Shown here piece by piece: positions 48,501 through 60,700 of a stretch of 64,000 bases of DNA. The stretch's first letter is position 1; every line of letters starts with the position of its first letter. The notes under the pieces are model-generated. The model made no database searches, was not told where the DNA came from, and worked only from the letters and a program-made list of their open reading frames with translations. The position numbers and the translations under genes are program-made. Source of the DNA: Dichotomocladium elegans (lineage: Eukaryota > Mucoromycota > Mucoromycetes > Mucorales > Lichtheimiaceae); NCBI GenBank assembly GCA_025716815.1, contig JAIXMN010000033.1, positions 186,001 to 250,000 of the forward strand, read 5' to 3'.

Positions 48501-48829
48501 TGTCGGATCGGTAAGTTCTGAAATACCACCTGTCCCGCTCACACACAACTGACCGCACGCACACGCATATCCCTCCCCGTGTATCATAAAAAGATTAACG
48601 CAAAGTGCATCATCCGACGATCTCCAGCATACCGTGGTACGTCCTATTTTTTTTTTTTTTTGGGGGGGGTGAGTTATCATTTTCCTGTATTAATGATTTA
48701 TCATCTGCCTAGGATACGCTCGAGACCCAGCTCCAAGCAATAGTGAGGGAGAACCAAATGCTTCAGCGAGAGAACGAAGAGTTAAAGGGAGAAATTGATC
48801 ATCTTCGACAGTCGCTGTCGTTGCAGTAG
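45574..48829 (+). CDS. OSR1/SPAK/Fray-like GCK-VI protein kinase, copy 1, with RFxV repeats
   Basis: Ten exons (45574..45892, 45983..46098, 46155..46263, 46414..46664, 46722..46853, 46932..47053, 47130..48115, 48186..48510, 48594..48636, 48713..48829) give 839 residues. The kinase domain (about 105-365) has a variant glycine loop [26 protein letters not shown] and [14 protein letters not shown], the last being a hallmark of OSR1/SPAK/Fray. A TDEWDF element follows the domain, like the PF1 region of OSR1. The tail holds four motifs RFVV, RFSV, RFEV and RFEL (about residues 477, 536, 571 and 650). The C-terminus is a coiled coil. Intron 7 (48116-48185) is GC-AG; retaining it would end the protein early at 48195 and remove the coiled coil. 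GCK-VI kinases control ion transport and osmotic responses in animals; the fungal role is not known from sequence. Confidence 0.9.
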
Positions 48830-49090
48830 AAAGCGCCATTTTTGGGGGACGAGCAATAAGGGTTTGGATGAATCATGGGAAAATGAACTTGATCGAACCA
48901 TACATCTTTTCTGGCTATTTTCGCGCGTGTTTCTTTCCGCCATTCCCTTTTTCCCCTCTCTTTCTTTTCCAATATCTCGCCACCAAAAAGGCCAGGGGAA
49001 CAAGAAAAAAAAAAACTCCCAATGCTTTCTGTCGACAGCAGCAATAGTAGATAGTTAACTTTTCCTTCTTTCCTTTCTTTTATCATTATC

Positions 49091-51316
49091 ATGTCTTCTT
49101 CCTTTGGCAAATCCCGCCACAATTCGCTGGCCTTTCTTCACGGCCCGACTAACATCTCGAGTGGGTCCCTGCCTAATACCACCAGCGCCTCCCCTAATAA
49201 CAGTAACAGCGCGCGCATAACAGAGCAACGACGCTTTAGGAGCCGGTCTGTTCACCAACTTCATTTCGCCCCCATCGCACGTCGTCTTTCTGAATTTCAG
49301 CCTCGGCGATTCAGTGACCTGTCGCCGATCGCACCCGTTCTTTCTTATACTGCGCTCAACGCCAACAACTTTTGGACGGCCTCGATTGCCATTGATGATT
49401 TGGAAGTCAAAGAGCCCATCGGTATATGTCTATATCTCTTTTTTCTACCCAAGCAACGTGCACATGCACCAACATTTGGTTCTTGATCGTCTCTATCCCT
49501 CCCTCTCCCCTCTCTCTATCATGCTTCAAAGGTTTCGGGTCTTCTGCTATTGTCTATCGGGCCATCTATCGGCCACGGAAACAGGAAGTAGCTATGAAGA
49601 TCATTGATCTCGACCATTTTGAGCGCAATCGCATTGATGAGCTTCGAGCAAGTGCCTTGTTTCTTTTTTAACCTTCTCGTTGGTCTGATGGCAGTGGCTG
49701 ATGTGTGTTGTTGTTATCCGTATAGCGAGAGACGACGCTGATGGCCCTCTCCAGGCACCCCAACGTTCTTACGGTCCATGGGTCCTTTGTCAGAGGATCA
49801 AAGTTATACATTGTCATGCCCTATATGGCAGCGGGTAAAATTTGCTATCTATGCACAACGTTACTTTTTGCTAACCATCCCATTTATTATTAGGAGCATG
49901 TCTGGATATTATCAAATCCGGGTTCCACCAGGGGTTCGAGGAAATCACAATTGCAACCATTCTGAAACAAGCTCTCGAGGGCCTTGTTTACTTGCACAAG
50001 AACGGTCATATCCATCGGGACATCAAGGCAGGCAATCTCCTGATGGATGACCAGGGCACTGTTCTCCTTGCTGACTTTGGTGTCGCAAGCTCCTTCTTTG
50101 ACACCAACGACCGTCGCAAGACATTTGTGGGCACGGCAAGCGAGCTTTATCTCCCCCCCCCACTCCTCATGTAGTGCGGCCTATTGACTTGTATAACTTT
50201 TCTGTTATAGCCTTGCTGGATGGCTCCGGAGGTTATGGAACAGATGGACTACGATGACAAGGCTGATATCTGGAGTTTTGGTATTACTGCAATAGAACTC
50301 GCAACGGGACATGCGCCTTACGCTAAGTTGCCGCCGATGAAGGCATGCATTTTCCCATCCGCCCCTCCCACCCCCGCAACCACCTTGGCTCACTTTTTTC
50401 TATACAGGTCCTCATGATGACATTATCTAATAAGCCGCCGACCATTGACCGTGAAAAAACGCGGCACAAGTATTCAAGAACATTCAAAGACATGGTAGAC
50501 TGGTGCCTGCGCAAAAACCCTGAAGAACGGCCCTCTGCGGCCCAGCTTCTCCTTCACCCATTTTTCAAGCAGGCCAGGCGAGGAGACTATCTCACAAGAT
50601 CCATTCTGGCAGCCGTACCTCCCATCGACAAACGTCCGCATCACCTTGCCAAGAAAGCCATGGTGCTACTACCACCGACCCTTCTCGACGATGATCGTGC
50701 TATAGAGGAAACGAGCATCACGTCCTGGGATTTTGGGACCTCCCCGCAGAGCCGACAACGGCAGCCATCCATCATGATCAAGAAAAAAATAACCACCATC
50801 TCGGTTCCTTCTGCCCCAAGGCGCCGCTCGAGTACGGGTCGCGTCGATAAGGAAATGCCTCCCCCAATCCCGGTGACAAACAAGGATGCCTTCATTTCCC
50901 CTTTGGACCCGGTCCCATCGGAACCGCTCTACTCTACCAGTACGTCTCAAAACACGTACACACGCGGAATATAGACCCATAGCTAACAAACAGATACACA
51001 CACACACCTACTTGTAGAAGTCCATCCTACTATAGTGCCTGCTGGCCAGGACCCATCCAGACTCATGTCCCTCTTGGTCCAGCAAACGGAAACCCAACGT
51101 GCCATGCTGATCGAACTTATGGCTCATATTATACCCGCTGCCTATTCATCACCGCCCGCAGCAGCAACAACAACCACTCATTCCTCCCCTCCCATTGACC
51201 AGCTGAGGCAGCTCTTGGCAACGTGCCAACATGAACGCGAAGTCCTCACACGCGAAAACGAGCTGCTAAGGCGACAATTGGAATCCATGCGACGCAGGAG
51301 ACAGCAGCAGCAATAA
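49091..51316 (+). CDS. OSR1/SPAK/Fray-like GCK-VI protein kinase, copy 2
   Basis: Exons 49091..49421, 49532..49647, 49726..49834, 49894..50135, 50211..50342, 50408..50939, 51018..51316 give 586 residues. It is a tandem paralogue starting 261 bp after copy 1. Motifs include [26 protein letters not shown] and [14 protein letters not shown]. The first five introns are in the same places and phases as in copy 1, but introns 2, 4 and 5 need GC donors (CGA|GCAAGT, ACG|GCAAGC, AAG|GCATGC); without them the RETTL, TPCWM and VLMM joins fail. The copy 1 intron 6 is absent. The tail keeps TSWDF but lacks RFxV motifs, and ends in a coiled coil ([16 protein letters not shown]) and a Gln run. Divergence in the tails suggests different partners. 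Confidence 0.9.
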
Positions 51317-51532
51317 AACCCGTTTTCTTTTTGTTTTGCTTTATGCGTATGCGATCAGAAGAATATTGAATGTGAATGTGTATATATGTGTTGCGTGTGT
51401 GCGTGCATTATAATACAGGAAATAATGGAGAGCGGAAAGAAGACATTGGAACTACTGTATGATGGGACGGGGACGCGCATGGTGTGGAAAGAGAGAGAGA
51501 TGCATATTTTATGTGAAGAGCGTTGCCGCGAT

Positions 51533-52823
51533 TTAGTCTTCTCGAGGGCGCTTCGGGTGGTGGCAAAGGGTATCAATGCCGAGCAGGTAAGAGTACTGGA
51601 TTTTGCCCCGAAGCACCAAGGGTTCGTAGAGCTTCATCCAGCGCCATTCCCTGAAATGCGACAGCGAGGTACGGTCAGATGCTTTGTTGTACACCGGTAA
51701 GACATAGTCGGCCGGGCTCCAGGGTGCGGAATGGTCATTGCTATATTCCCGCACACACACCTTGAGATAGATACCACGATGCGGTTGCTCAGAAATGTCT
51801 GTGACACGGATCTGGACGGTGCAACCGATCCCGCCAAACGGAACGGCCATTCTGGAGAGTGGTTTCAGCGCGAGAAAAACTTCGGTGCCGCTAAATACCG
51901 GGACTTCGCCGGTATGGTTGCGCGGTGTCCTGAATTCGGGGAACATCCGCCGGAGTATGTCTCTACTCTTATTTTCCAGCGTGATGACCGTGGCAGCTGC
52001 CTTGGGCGTGAGCACGTAGCTGCTGTTCTCGATGATTTTCTGGACTGTCTCGCGTTCCCAGTCGGGATTGAAGACGGGTCTGATGGGGCGGACTTGGTGG
52101 ACATGGCAAGCTGTCAGAAGGTGCTGTTCGTATTTCAAAGTATCGAGGAAAAGCTGGAATTTTTTCACGTGATGGGGTCGGTCGTCCCACATGGTCACTG
52201 TTGACAGCGACGGCACTCGGTGCAGCAAATGAAGAATGAACGCCAGCTTAAATTCCATGGTCGAGGCGAACACAGACTGGTTATCGACCTCCGGGTTTTC
52301 GGGGTCAGGCCGCAGACAGGTCATATCGAACCGTAGGTTCTGCGAAGCAAGCATGGCCGACACCTTGTCGAAGAACGGATGTACTCGCCGGCCAGTCAGC
52401 ACCACCGTCAGCGTCGACTCATCCGCAATGCACTCCCTCGCTTGCCGAACTACCTCGGGATTCCAAAATCCGTCCCAACGCGAGTTCTCAACGTCCGCAC
52501 CCAATTCAAGCGACCGAATATCACGCCACCAGCCAGGTCCTAGCTGTCCTTCATTCGTCACAGCATGCACAAGTGTCGGGTGCCAGATAGACGGGCTAAG
52601 CAGGGGCGAGTAGAACAATGTTGAATCGAAATCAAAGATGGCGAGCTTCGTCGGGCGTCGATGGGGAGTTTCTTTGGCAAACAAAGTTCCATCAAATTGT
52701 CGATCAAGGATAGCCTGTAGCACCAAGTCATATAGGTTGAGACGGTGTGATCTAATGCGTTAAGGCATTCCATTGAATGCATACCTTTTCGTGATCTAGC
52801 ACGTCGGCATACGAGTGTTTCAT
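51533..52823 (-). CDS. SAK-type HAD-superfamily protein (Swiss Army Knife RNA repair-like)
   Basis: Exons 52823..52785 and 52714..51533 give 406 residues. HAD motif I is FDFDSTLF, motif II is VLTGRR and the acidic motif IV is WDDRPHH, so the phosphatase/hydrolase catalytic residues are present. WDDRPHHVKKF and the surrounding order match the HAD_SAK family of fungi, named for its relation to RNA-repair proteins; the true substrate is unknown. A first exon of 13 codons gives MKHSYADVLDHEK. The C-terminal half (after about 270) is a conserved-looking region of unknown fold. Divergent from COX17, with 605 bp between the ATGs. Confidence 0.8.
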
Positions 52824-53428
52824 AATGTAAGGAAGGGGAAGATGTTCTTTGGATATAAAAGAACAGGAGAGCGAAAGAGGGAACTATGTGACTTGAATGA
52901 GAACAGTACAGCATTTACTACACTAGAATTTTAAGAATCTACAAATTGAACCGATTATATGTAGTAGCGTGCTCATCCTATGCTTGCAGATTCAAATGGA
53001 AGTCATTCTCTTCTTTGCACCTTATCGTGCTCTCTATGCTGATGGATGCTGATGGCGGCGGTAGATACGAGACCCCCCTTTGTCTTTTTTGTTTCTTTCT
53101 TCGAAGGTGAGCATGACCTTTCAGCAACAGGTGCAGTGTCGGATCTTGTTGACATTTTCATAATCACGCGGTTCTAGCGATAGGCCTCCATCACGTGTGT
53201 GCCATCCCAGACTTGACCAGATAAAAAAGTAATCGGCTTATTCTATCCCATTTAACCTTCATTACCAATCAAAGATCTGCATTCTTATTTTCCACCCCCT
53301 AAAAAAGGACACACAGCACTCCAACCCCACCATCCCCCGACGGTTAAGCTCCGACGGGCGAGTTTCAAGCAACATTGCCAGCCAAAATAAACAAAATTCC
53401 CTCTTTTTTTAGATACTTCTAATCCCTA
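52824..53428. other. Divergent intergenic region
   Basis: Promoter DNA between the HAD gene and COX17. A T-rich tract ending in TTTTTTTAG just before the COX17 ATG could be the acceptor of a leader intron. Confidence 0.5.
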
Positions 53429-53632
53429 ATGGCCGAACCCGTCAAGACTTCTTCTACGCACTCGGGAGTACTTCCTATTGGAGCTGATGGAAAGCCACTC
53501 AAGCCGTGCTGCGCATGTCCTGAAACCAAGAAGGTCCGTGACCAATGCATCTTTGACAAGGGCGAGGAAAACTGCAAAGAGCTCATCGAAGCCCATTTGA
53601 AATGCATGCGAGACTTGGGCTTCAAGATTTAG
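53429..53632 (+). CDS. COX17: Cytochrome c oxidase copper chaperone Cox17
   Basis: A single exon of 67 residues, the normal size. The copper-binding CCACPETK, and twin CX9C motifs ([11 protein letters not shown] and [11 protein letters not shown]) are all present, as is the final GFKI. It is imported into the mitochondrial intermembrane space by the Mia40 disulfide relay and hands copper(I) to Sco1 and Cox11. No presequence is expected and none is seen. The call is secure. Confidence 0.97.
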   Translation: MAEPVKTSSTHSGVLPIGADGKPLKPCCACPETKKVRDQCIFDKGEENCKELIEAHLKCMRDLGFKI

Positions 53633-55667
53633 AGCTGAACGCCAAACAACAAAAAAAAAAAACACCAGAGACAGCGACAATTACCACCCTGATTCACATC
53701 TGTATAGACTGTAATCTAGCACTGCACACAGACACACAACGCACACCATACTAAAAGAAAAAAGAAAAAAGAAAACAACTGTAAATAATTATACCCTCTC
53801 TTATGTCTTTAACATCTGGGCCTCTCGTATCATCTTCGAGCAGGAGACGAGAGAGAAGGCTTTATTGAATTGTTTCCTCATCGTTTATAAATGAATAAGA
53901 CCGAGCTAATCGAGCAAAATGCATCCTAACGTATTCTTACTGGATTCCTTATTCGATCATAGGCCTCCGAAGCAGGCGTAGCAATCAGGACACAAAAACC
54001 AGGATCGGACCTATCCACATGTGCGCGCTATCTACGATTGCGGATTCAATGGAACGGATCTATACTTCATTTGCGAGCATCCCTTCATAAATGGTGCCGA
54101 AAGCTGAGCCTGCTGCGTAACGTGTAACCTCAGCAGCTATGAAAAGCTTTGTGGGGAGCTGATCCGTTCTTATCGTCAGAAAACCATATCAGTCATCTTG
54201 TACTCCATCCTTTGGACGCACACCTTTGACTTCTTTTCTCCTCTCTGCCTGGCCATAGTATGAATCGACCTTGTATCTATTGGACATAAGGGCACAAGTT
54301 ATGATAAAGAGCGTAGAATTATGAAACCTTCTTGATAAGCTTTAGTGTGAACATCAAAGTAGCTGAATGTAAATAAACCGGAGCTGTTGAGCACCGAGGA
54401 CAGAAACAATGGGTTTCCCGTCTCATTGTACATAGCACTTAATAATTCAGGCTGATCGATGTCTTTAGAAGATCATCGGTGCTATATATCCGAAATAATG
54501 GGGCAGAACTGCATTAACATTCAGCGAATGAGAAAGGAAGGCGGTGTGTCTGGTAAGGAAAGCTCCCTGTGCAAACCTTCGCTATCGATGGTTATGAGTG
54601 AAGACGGAATATATGTACCACGTTCTTCTCCTTCCCTAGGTCAATATATATAGCTATCTATTAATTTAATAGTGCGATAGTAGTAGAGAAACTTCGATTT
54701 GCTTTATCATTGGTAGCATTACGGTAGAGTATTCTTCTTTTTAGGCAAAGTTGAAGACATGACTCACATTAATACTGCTATCGATTGTCATACCTACTGA
54801 TTCAGATCGTTCATATATGAAACAAATTCGACATATGACCTGTAATATTGTTTAACTGAGATACTACAGGAACTTTATTATTGGACTACATAATCATATC
54901 TGTTGGTTTCCGTAGCCCTTCATTCGCAGTTCCAAAATTCCCGGGTGTTTCTTTGGAATATGCCAAGCTATGAAGGGTCATGATGCCGTGCTTGTCTGAA
55001 GAAGTCGTTCTATGGTGAGAGCATCATCCGGTGAATACTAAAGAACTACTATTCACGAAGAAGGGTGACCTGAAGACTGTAACATTGATAATGCGTATAA
55101 AGTATTCTCGGTGCGTGCTGGATAGGTATGTGGAATGAAGACTCTATTATTAGAGGCACTACAGTATTCGAATTTCCTCTTCTGCTTAAATTGCATTCTA
55201 CGTAATTCTCGAATAATAAAATCTGAGAAAGTCTACTTTATTTACTCTATATTCTCGTTCGGGCTGAGCCCTGGAGAGCATACAGGAAGTTTCCGTATCT
55301 TCTGATCTGTGCTACTGTACGTACACAATGGGCTTTGTGCTATCTTTTTACGGCTTAGAGAGAAAAAGCATGGTCCATTCGTTATGGGTAATAGTCTACT
55401 CCATTCATTGTATTAGCCCGTGACCATATATGGATATTACTCATTTTCGATGTTACTGTTCCAATACTGAGGACAAAAAGCCGATATCAGTATGACCATG
55501 CAATTCCGTCAGTTCAAAAAATTGGCAAGATTGAGACTTTAATTTTTTTTTTGCAGAAATGTATAGACAGGTATTACAGTACTTTGAAGGGCTTGGGGGA
55601 ATATGAGATTATTACGGAAGATAGAATAAAAGAAAATAAATGAAAAGGAAAGCCCAAAACGAGATAC
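53633..55667. other. AT-rich intergenic region
   Basis: Convergent 3' flanks of COX17 and the transporter, 2 kb. Only short frames without recognisable motifs are present, and no RNA gene is seen. Confidence 0.5.
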
Positions 55668-57740
55668 TCAAGAACTGCGGCCCTGGTAGTCATAATCTTG
55701 GGTAGGATAAGAAGGTGGCGTGTCGTTGCTATTATGCACGTGAGCCTGAACTTCAGCAAAGCGGCCAATAGGGTCACGGTGAAGCTTGGCGTGGCGGATA
55801 CCGTAAGCGAAGTAAAAGATCCAGCCAATACCCATCCAGACAAACAGACGCCAGATGGTGGTGACTTCAGTGACCGCCATGAGAAGTACACAGACGGCCA
55901 TGCCAAGGATGGGGAAGACTGCGAAAAAGTATTTGCCACCGGGAATCTTGAACCAACGGTGAATATCGGGACGAGTGAAACGGAGGAGAATGACGCCAGC
56001 ATGGACAATGAAGAAGGCAAGCAAAGTACCGATGCTGGTCATGTTACCCAAGAGATCAACGGGGAAGACAGAAGCGAGGATGGCTGTGATAAAGCCTACA
56101 GTGATGGTAGTAATGTAAGGTGTCTTGAATCGGGGATGGACCTTTGCAAAGATAGGGGGAAGAAGGCCGTCGACTGCCATCGAGTAGAAGACACGGGTTT
56201 GAGCAAGCATAGTGACGAGCAACACAGATGTCAAGCCAGCAAGCGCACCGAGGGACACAACGATGTTGAGCCACTTCCACGATTTGCCGGTGCGCATCTC
56301 CACAAAGTCAACAGCGACAGTAGGCGGGGCTGGGACGTTCAGAGAGGTGTAGGGAGCAGCGCCGGTCATGATTGTGCAGAAAGCAATGTACAGAATGGTG
56401 GTGATGACCAACGAACCAATGATACCAATAGGCAGATCGCGACGAGGATTCTTCGCCTCCATGGCTGCGGTTGTGACCGAGTCAAAACCGATATAGGCAA
56501 AGAAAACAGTTGAGGCAGCTGCAAAGACACCCGGCGCTCCAAATAATCGCCAGTTGCCATCCACATTGGGAGGTACGTAGGGGCTGTAGTTCGATCGGTC
56601 GACGTATCCACAGAGCGCAAAGATGAAGATGAGCACAACAACAAGCTTGATGGACACAATCACAGTGTTGAACCAGCTGGATTGCTTGATACTAATAAGG
56701 AATATTAGCAAATGCGCGGACCTACACCACTCTTCATCCAGATCCACCGCAGTTCTCCCTTTTCTTACCCAATGACAAGAATGATAGTCACGAGCATGAT
56801 AATCACGAAACCTGGAACATTGAAGTAGTGGCCTGGCGTATACGACACAGATGCGGGACTCTCGTGCCATGTCACAGTAGGCTCTGTCCAGTTTGCACCA
56901 AAGTGAACGTTAAATGCGACCTGGAAAAACTTTACAAAGTATCCAGACCAGCCGACACCAACTTTTAAAAAGAATATGTGAGTTAAAATAAAGGTTTTTC
57001 TCTTAAAAGAGCAGTATTACCTGTAGCAGCGCCAATCATATATTCGAGCACCAAATCCCAACCGATTGTCCAGGCAACGAACTATGGGGAGAGAGATAGC
57101 GTGAGAAAGCATGTACAATAAGTTGGTTGCAAGCATTACCTCGCCCATTGTGGCGTAGGCATATGTATATGCTGACCCGGACACTGGAATCATGGATGCA
57201 AGTTCAGAATAACTTAAAGCGGCAAAGGCTAGAAGAGAAGTTGGAAATCATGTGAGAAAAAAACATTTTTTTCCATCTCAAGGTGCATGTCTGCATATAC
57301 CGGAGGCAATCGCAGCGATAATAAAGGAAACAGTCACTGCCGGACCAGCGTGCTTAGCAGCAGCCTGACCAGACAACACAAAGATACCTGCAACGAGAAA
57401 GATAAGATGAGGATTGTACTGTACTCACCAGAGGGTAAACGGATCACGTATCCTTACCAGTGCCAATAATGCAGCCAATACCAATAAAGATCAGTTGAAA
57501 TGCATTCAGATATCGACGCAATTCAGTGGAGTTGTATTCGCCGACAAGCAGCTCGACGGGCTTCAAAGTGCCTAAGCGCCGAGTCCAATAATCGACATCA
57601 GACTCGTCGGTGCGACGCAAATAGCTTGCGGGATCGACTCTGGCATAGCGCGATTGGAGGCCTTCGAGGAAGCCCATGCCTCCATGACTGCCTTTTTCGA
57701 CGTGTTCTTCATGTATTCCGCTCTCGTATTTCTCTGTCAT
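55668..57740 (-). CDS. Cationic amino acid transporter (APC superfamily, CAT type)
   Basis: Exons 57740..57458, 57387..57301, 57228..57140, 57081..57021, 56961..56769, 56691..55668 give 578 residues. The protein has many hydrophobic segments, typical of 12-14 helix CAT carriers. GTGIFVLSG (substrate-binding break in helix 1, split by intron 1), the SELASMIPVSGSAYTYAY block, FFAYIGFD and AKNPRRDLP are CAT/SLC7 hallmarks. Arg, Lys or related amino acids are the usual substrates. The N-terminal tail is soluble and Lys/Glu/Gly-rich. The C-terminal tail has PPSY, a PPxY motif that Nedd4/Rsp5-type ubiquitin ligases bind, so endocytic control is plausible. Confidence 0.93.
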
Positions 57741-60700
57741 AGTGAGGACGAAGATATAAAGGATGGATGAAAAGAAGGAGAAAAAAGGAGGAAAAAAGAC
57801 AAGCAAATGAGCCAATTTATGATCTCCACGAACAAGGCATCTGAAGAGGTCTTAGATCACTTCTAATGTTGTACACCTTTTCACACATAAACAAACACGA
57901 ACCTTTTTCTTTTGTCTAACATGCCTTTGCACTCCCCAATCCCACTTTACAACCCCCCCCAACTTTCCTTACGCCCGTAAAAGTGACTATGTGACTCCCT
58001 CTCTCAACTTTTGTACCTATTTTTACAGATCATCGTACTCTTTCTGTTGGTAATGCCCATTTGCTTCAAGCAAGGTGATAATGAAGCATTGGCTCAATGG
58101 TGATACAGACGTATGATAAGCACACATTGCTCTACCAACGCGGGACTTTGGCGAGGGAATGAAGGGTCTTTCATGTCTTTGTCACCACCTGTGTATGGAC
58201 ACTAACTCTCTCACGAACACATGCGCGCAATTGAAGGACTATGCATTCATTTCAATAAATAGCATACGATCAAACAACGATATCACAATATACTCTAACA
58301 CGCGATGGTCTCGGGGCGAGAGATGCACCTCCCACTTTTTCTTTTACACGGATACAGAATTGCACCATTTCTTATGATAGCTGAAAATATGAAAGCGACC
58401 AGATATGGAAATTCGAAGCTGGTAACCCGTGTCACGCGCATATTTCAACCAAATAAGAAAACTATCGTCACACAGACAAAACCAAGTGACCCACCCGATG
58501 AACCTTATTTTGCCGCTCCAGCAATTATTCTTGCTTGTTTGTGCACGTCTGTATGATACACACGCTCACACAAATAAAATTAGAAAGGCAAAGGGATCTG
58601 TAAGGGAGAACGAGATATATGTCTTCAGTCATATAGATATCCATCCACTCGTTTCCTCCTACTCTTGGCAGTTTTAAATAACGGATCGCACCAGGAACGG
58701 AATGCTTGTGTTTATTGATATCGGTCGGAAGTGAAAATAGCGTATCTTTCTGTGCTATGCGAGTGAGCAAACAAAATGATTTTTAATCAGGAAAGTTTCT
58801 CCCAAAAGGTAGTCTCCGTCGAGTGATACGATATCTCCCACGCACATTCTGGATATACAGTCAATCGAGCTCATCAGAAACCAGGTGCCATTTAAGAGAT
58901 GCAATGGGGCATGTTCGTAAACCGATCTTTAACGATCAACTTAAAGACTGAGTAATAGAGATCAGACCGTCTCAAGAGGCCGAGGCGCTGATTCGCAACG
59001 TTAATAGACTCCGCTCGCATGACTATATTATGCTTTCGGTGCTCCTTTGTCTCTCTGGGCATATTGGATCAAGAGACTTTCTGACATGGACAGCGTCTAT
59101 TGTAAACCGAAATACAATTTATTATTTTTTCTTTCTGATCCACGCCGTAACTCTCGTGAGAAGAGTATAAAGCCTCTGCTCGCGCTCTGTACTTTTCGCG
59201 CAGCTCGTCCAAAGGAAGCGGATGAGTTTGGGGGAGTTATAAAGTGCAACATCGAAACCATTTGCTTGTCATACTTGAAGACGATAACGCCCAACTCACT
59301 TCTAGTGTGAGAATTAGTAAGGATTGCGCTCTGGTTAACAGTGCAAAAGGACAAGTCAGACCCCGAACATCTGGTTAAGGTCCTTGTGCAATCCGAGATT
59401 GTTCTTCTCACCCTGTTATATTGGATCCTTCTCGATGATCCATGCTTTCGATCCAGTTACGTACCACTCACTCACTAGTAACTCCACTTCGTGGCAATGT
59501 ATTTCGGCTGAAACTCCCATCAACCCCTTTTTCGACGACGCACGACATCTTCTGCTGATGACCAATGGATCTTATCTCCCCACCACGATGCACATAAATC
59601 ACACGCACACGTGATGCAATCTCATGAGGATGTATCCATACTTGCAGAGATAGCAAACAGGAATTAGCGTGTGCTCCAGGTACGCGATCTCAGGGTTCTC
59701 AGTCGTCAGCGCTTCAACGATATGTTTGTTAGATCCAAGTTAGACAACGATGGCGAATGGGCCCATTGTTAGTTTTGGGCATCTTCTGACCTTTTTCTGC
59801 CCCTGCATTCCTTTTTTGAAGACATCCTTCACTGTAAATATATATTGTGTCTGTTGACCTCTCTAGCGGCAGAAATGATAAGGATCACAAACACAAGGAT
59901 GGAGCACTTAACAGGCAGTTTCGATGCCATATCTCTTCGTGTGACATGAAACGAACGCTTTGTCACATTCGCTTTTGGCTTACCTTGGACCCCTCTCCCA
60001 GCATCTTTATCTACCGTACCACCTTATTATGAGAACACCAGATATTTCCAAAGACAATCTCAAAGGGCCGTAATCATCATGTCATCCTTTCCAATAAATC
60101 AGGTTATCAAATACTACAAAGATCACTCCAGGAGATTTTGTCATTTAATACGTATAAATTTTATAATACCTTTCCCCTCCAACCATGAACGAGATCTACC
60201 CGCCAAACTGTACCTATCACAGCTCTGGATATGGACGTGACTCATCGCCGCTTTATGTCACCCAACTCTAGTACTAAGCAAGTCCTCCTGTTTATACATA
60301 TGTGATGCTTGCTGCAGCGATAGATCTCGATTACAAATTATCTTTGGAAATTACACATGAGAAGGATTGAATTGCAAGTTTTCTAAGCCAACTGTTCATA
60401 CGGAATGTCCCCTTTTTTGTAACTGTCCTTACTGTCTTGTGAACTGGGCAACACCCATTTGCTTGAGCCAACATAAGCTTATGCATGATACAGTTGCCAT
60501 CAGAAAAAATTGGTCTAACACTATACCATCTGCTGTCATTCATTTCTTCCGTTTATTGCAACGTAGAAATGCATTCTAACTTTCAGGATATAACTTGATC
60601 GTGTAGTCGTTTGCAGCAATTCCCCTGCTAAAAAGTTCGATTTGTTCTGGATTCGAAAGAGTCCTCAGTCGATCTACTTTAGAGGATATGTATAATCAAC

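Noticed and set aside
49648..49660. A GT donor at GCAA|GTGCC for kinase copy 2 intron 2
   Set aside because: It breaks the reading frame into RETTLMAL; only the GC donor two codons earlier keeps phase and matches copy 1.
50126..50136. A GT donor at TTT|GTGGGC for kinase copy 2 intron 4
   Set aside because: It would delete the VGT of the conserved VGTPCWMAPE activation segment.
58159..58677. Overlapping plus-strand open frames of 72-83 codons
   Set aside because: No natural composition, no motif and no phase-compatible splice partners.
60238..60244. Another TGACTCA as a Gcn4 site (also near 54762)
   Set aside because: It lies in gene-poor DNA far from any start codon; a 7-mer is expected by chance several times in 64 kb.
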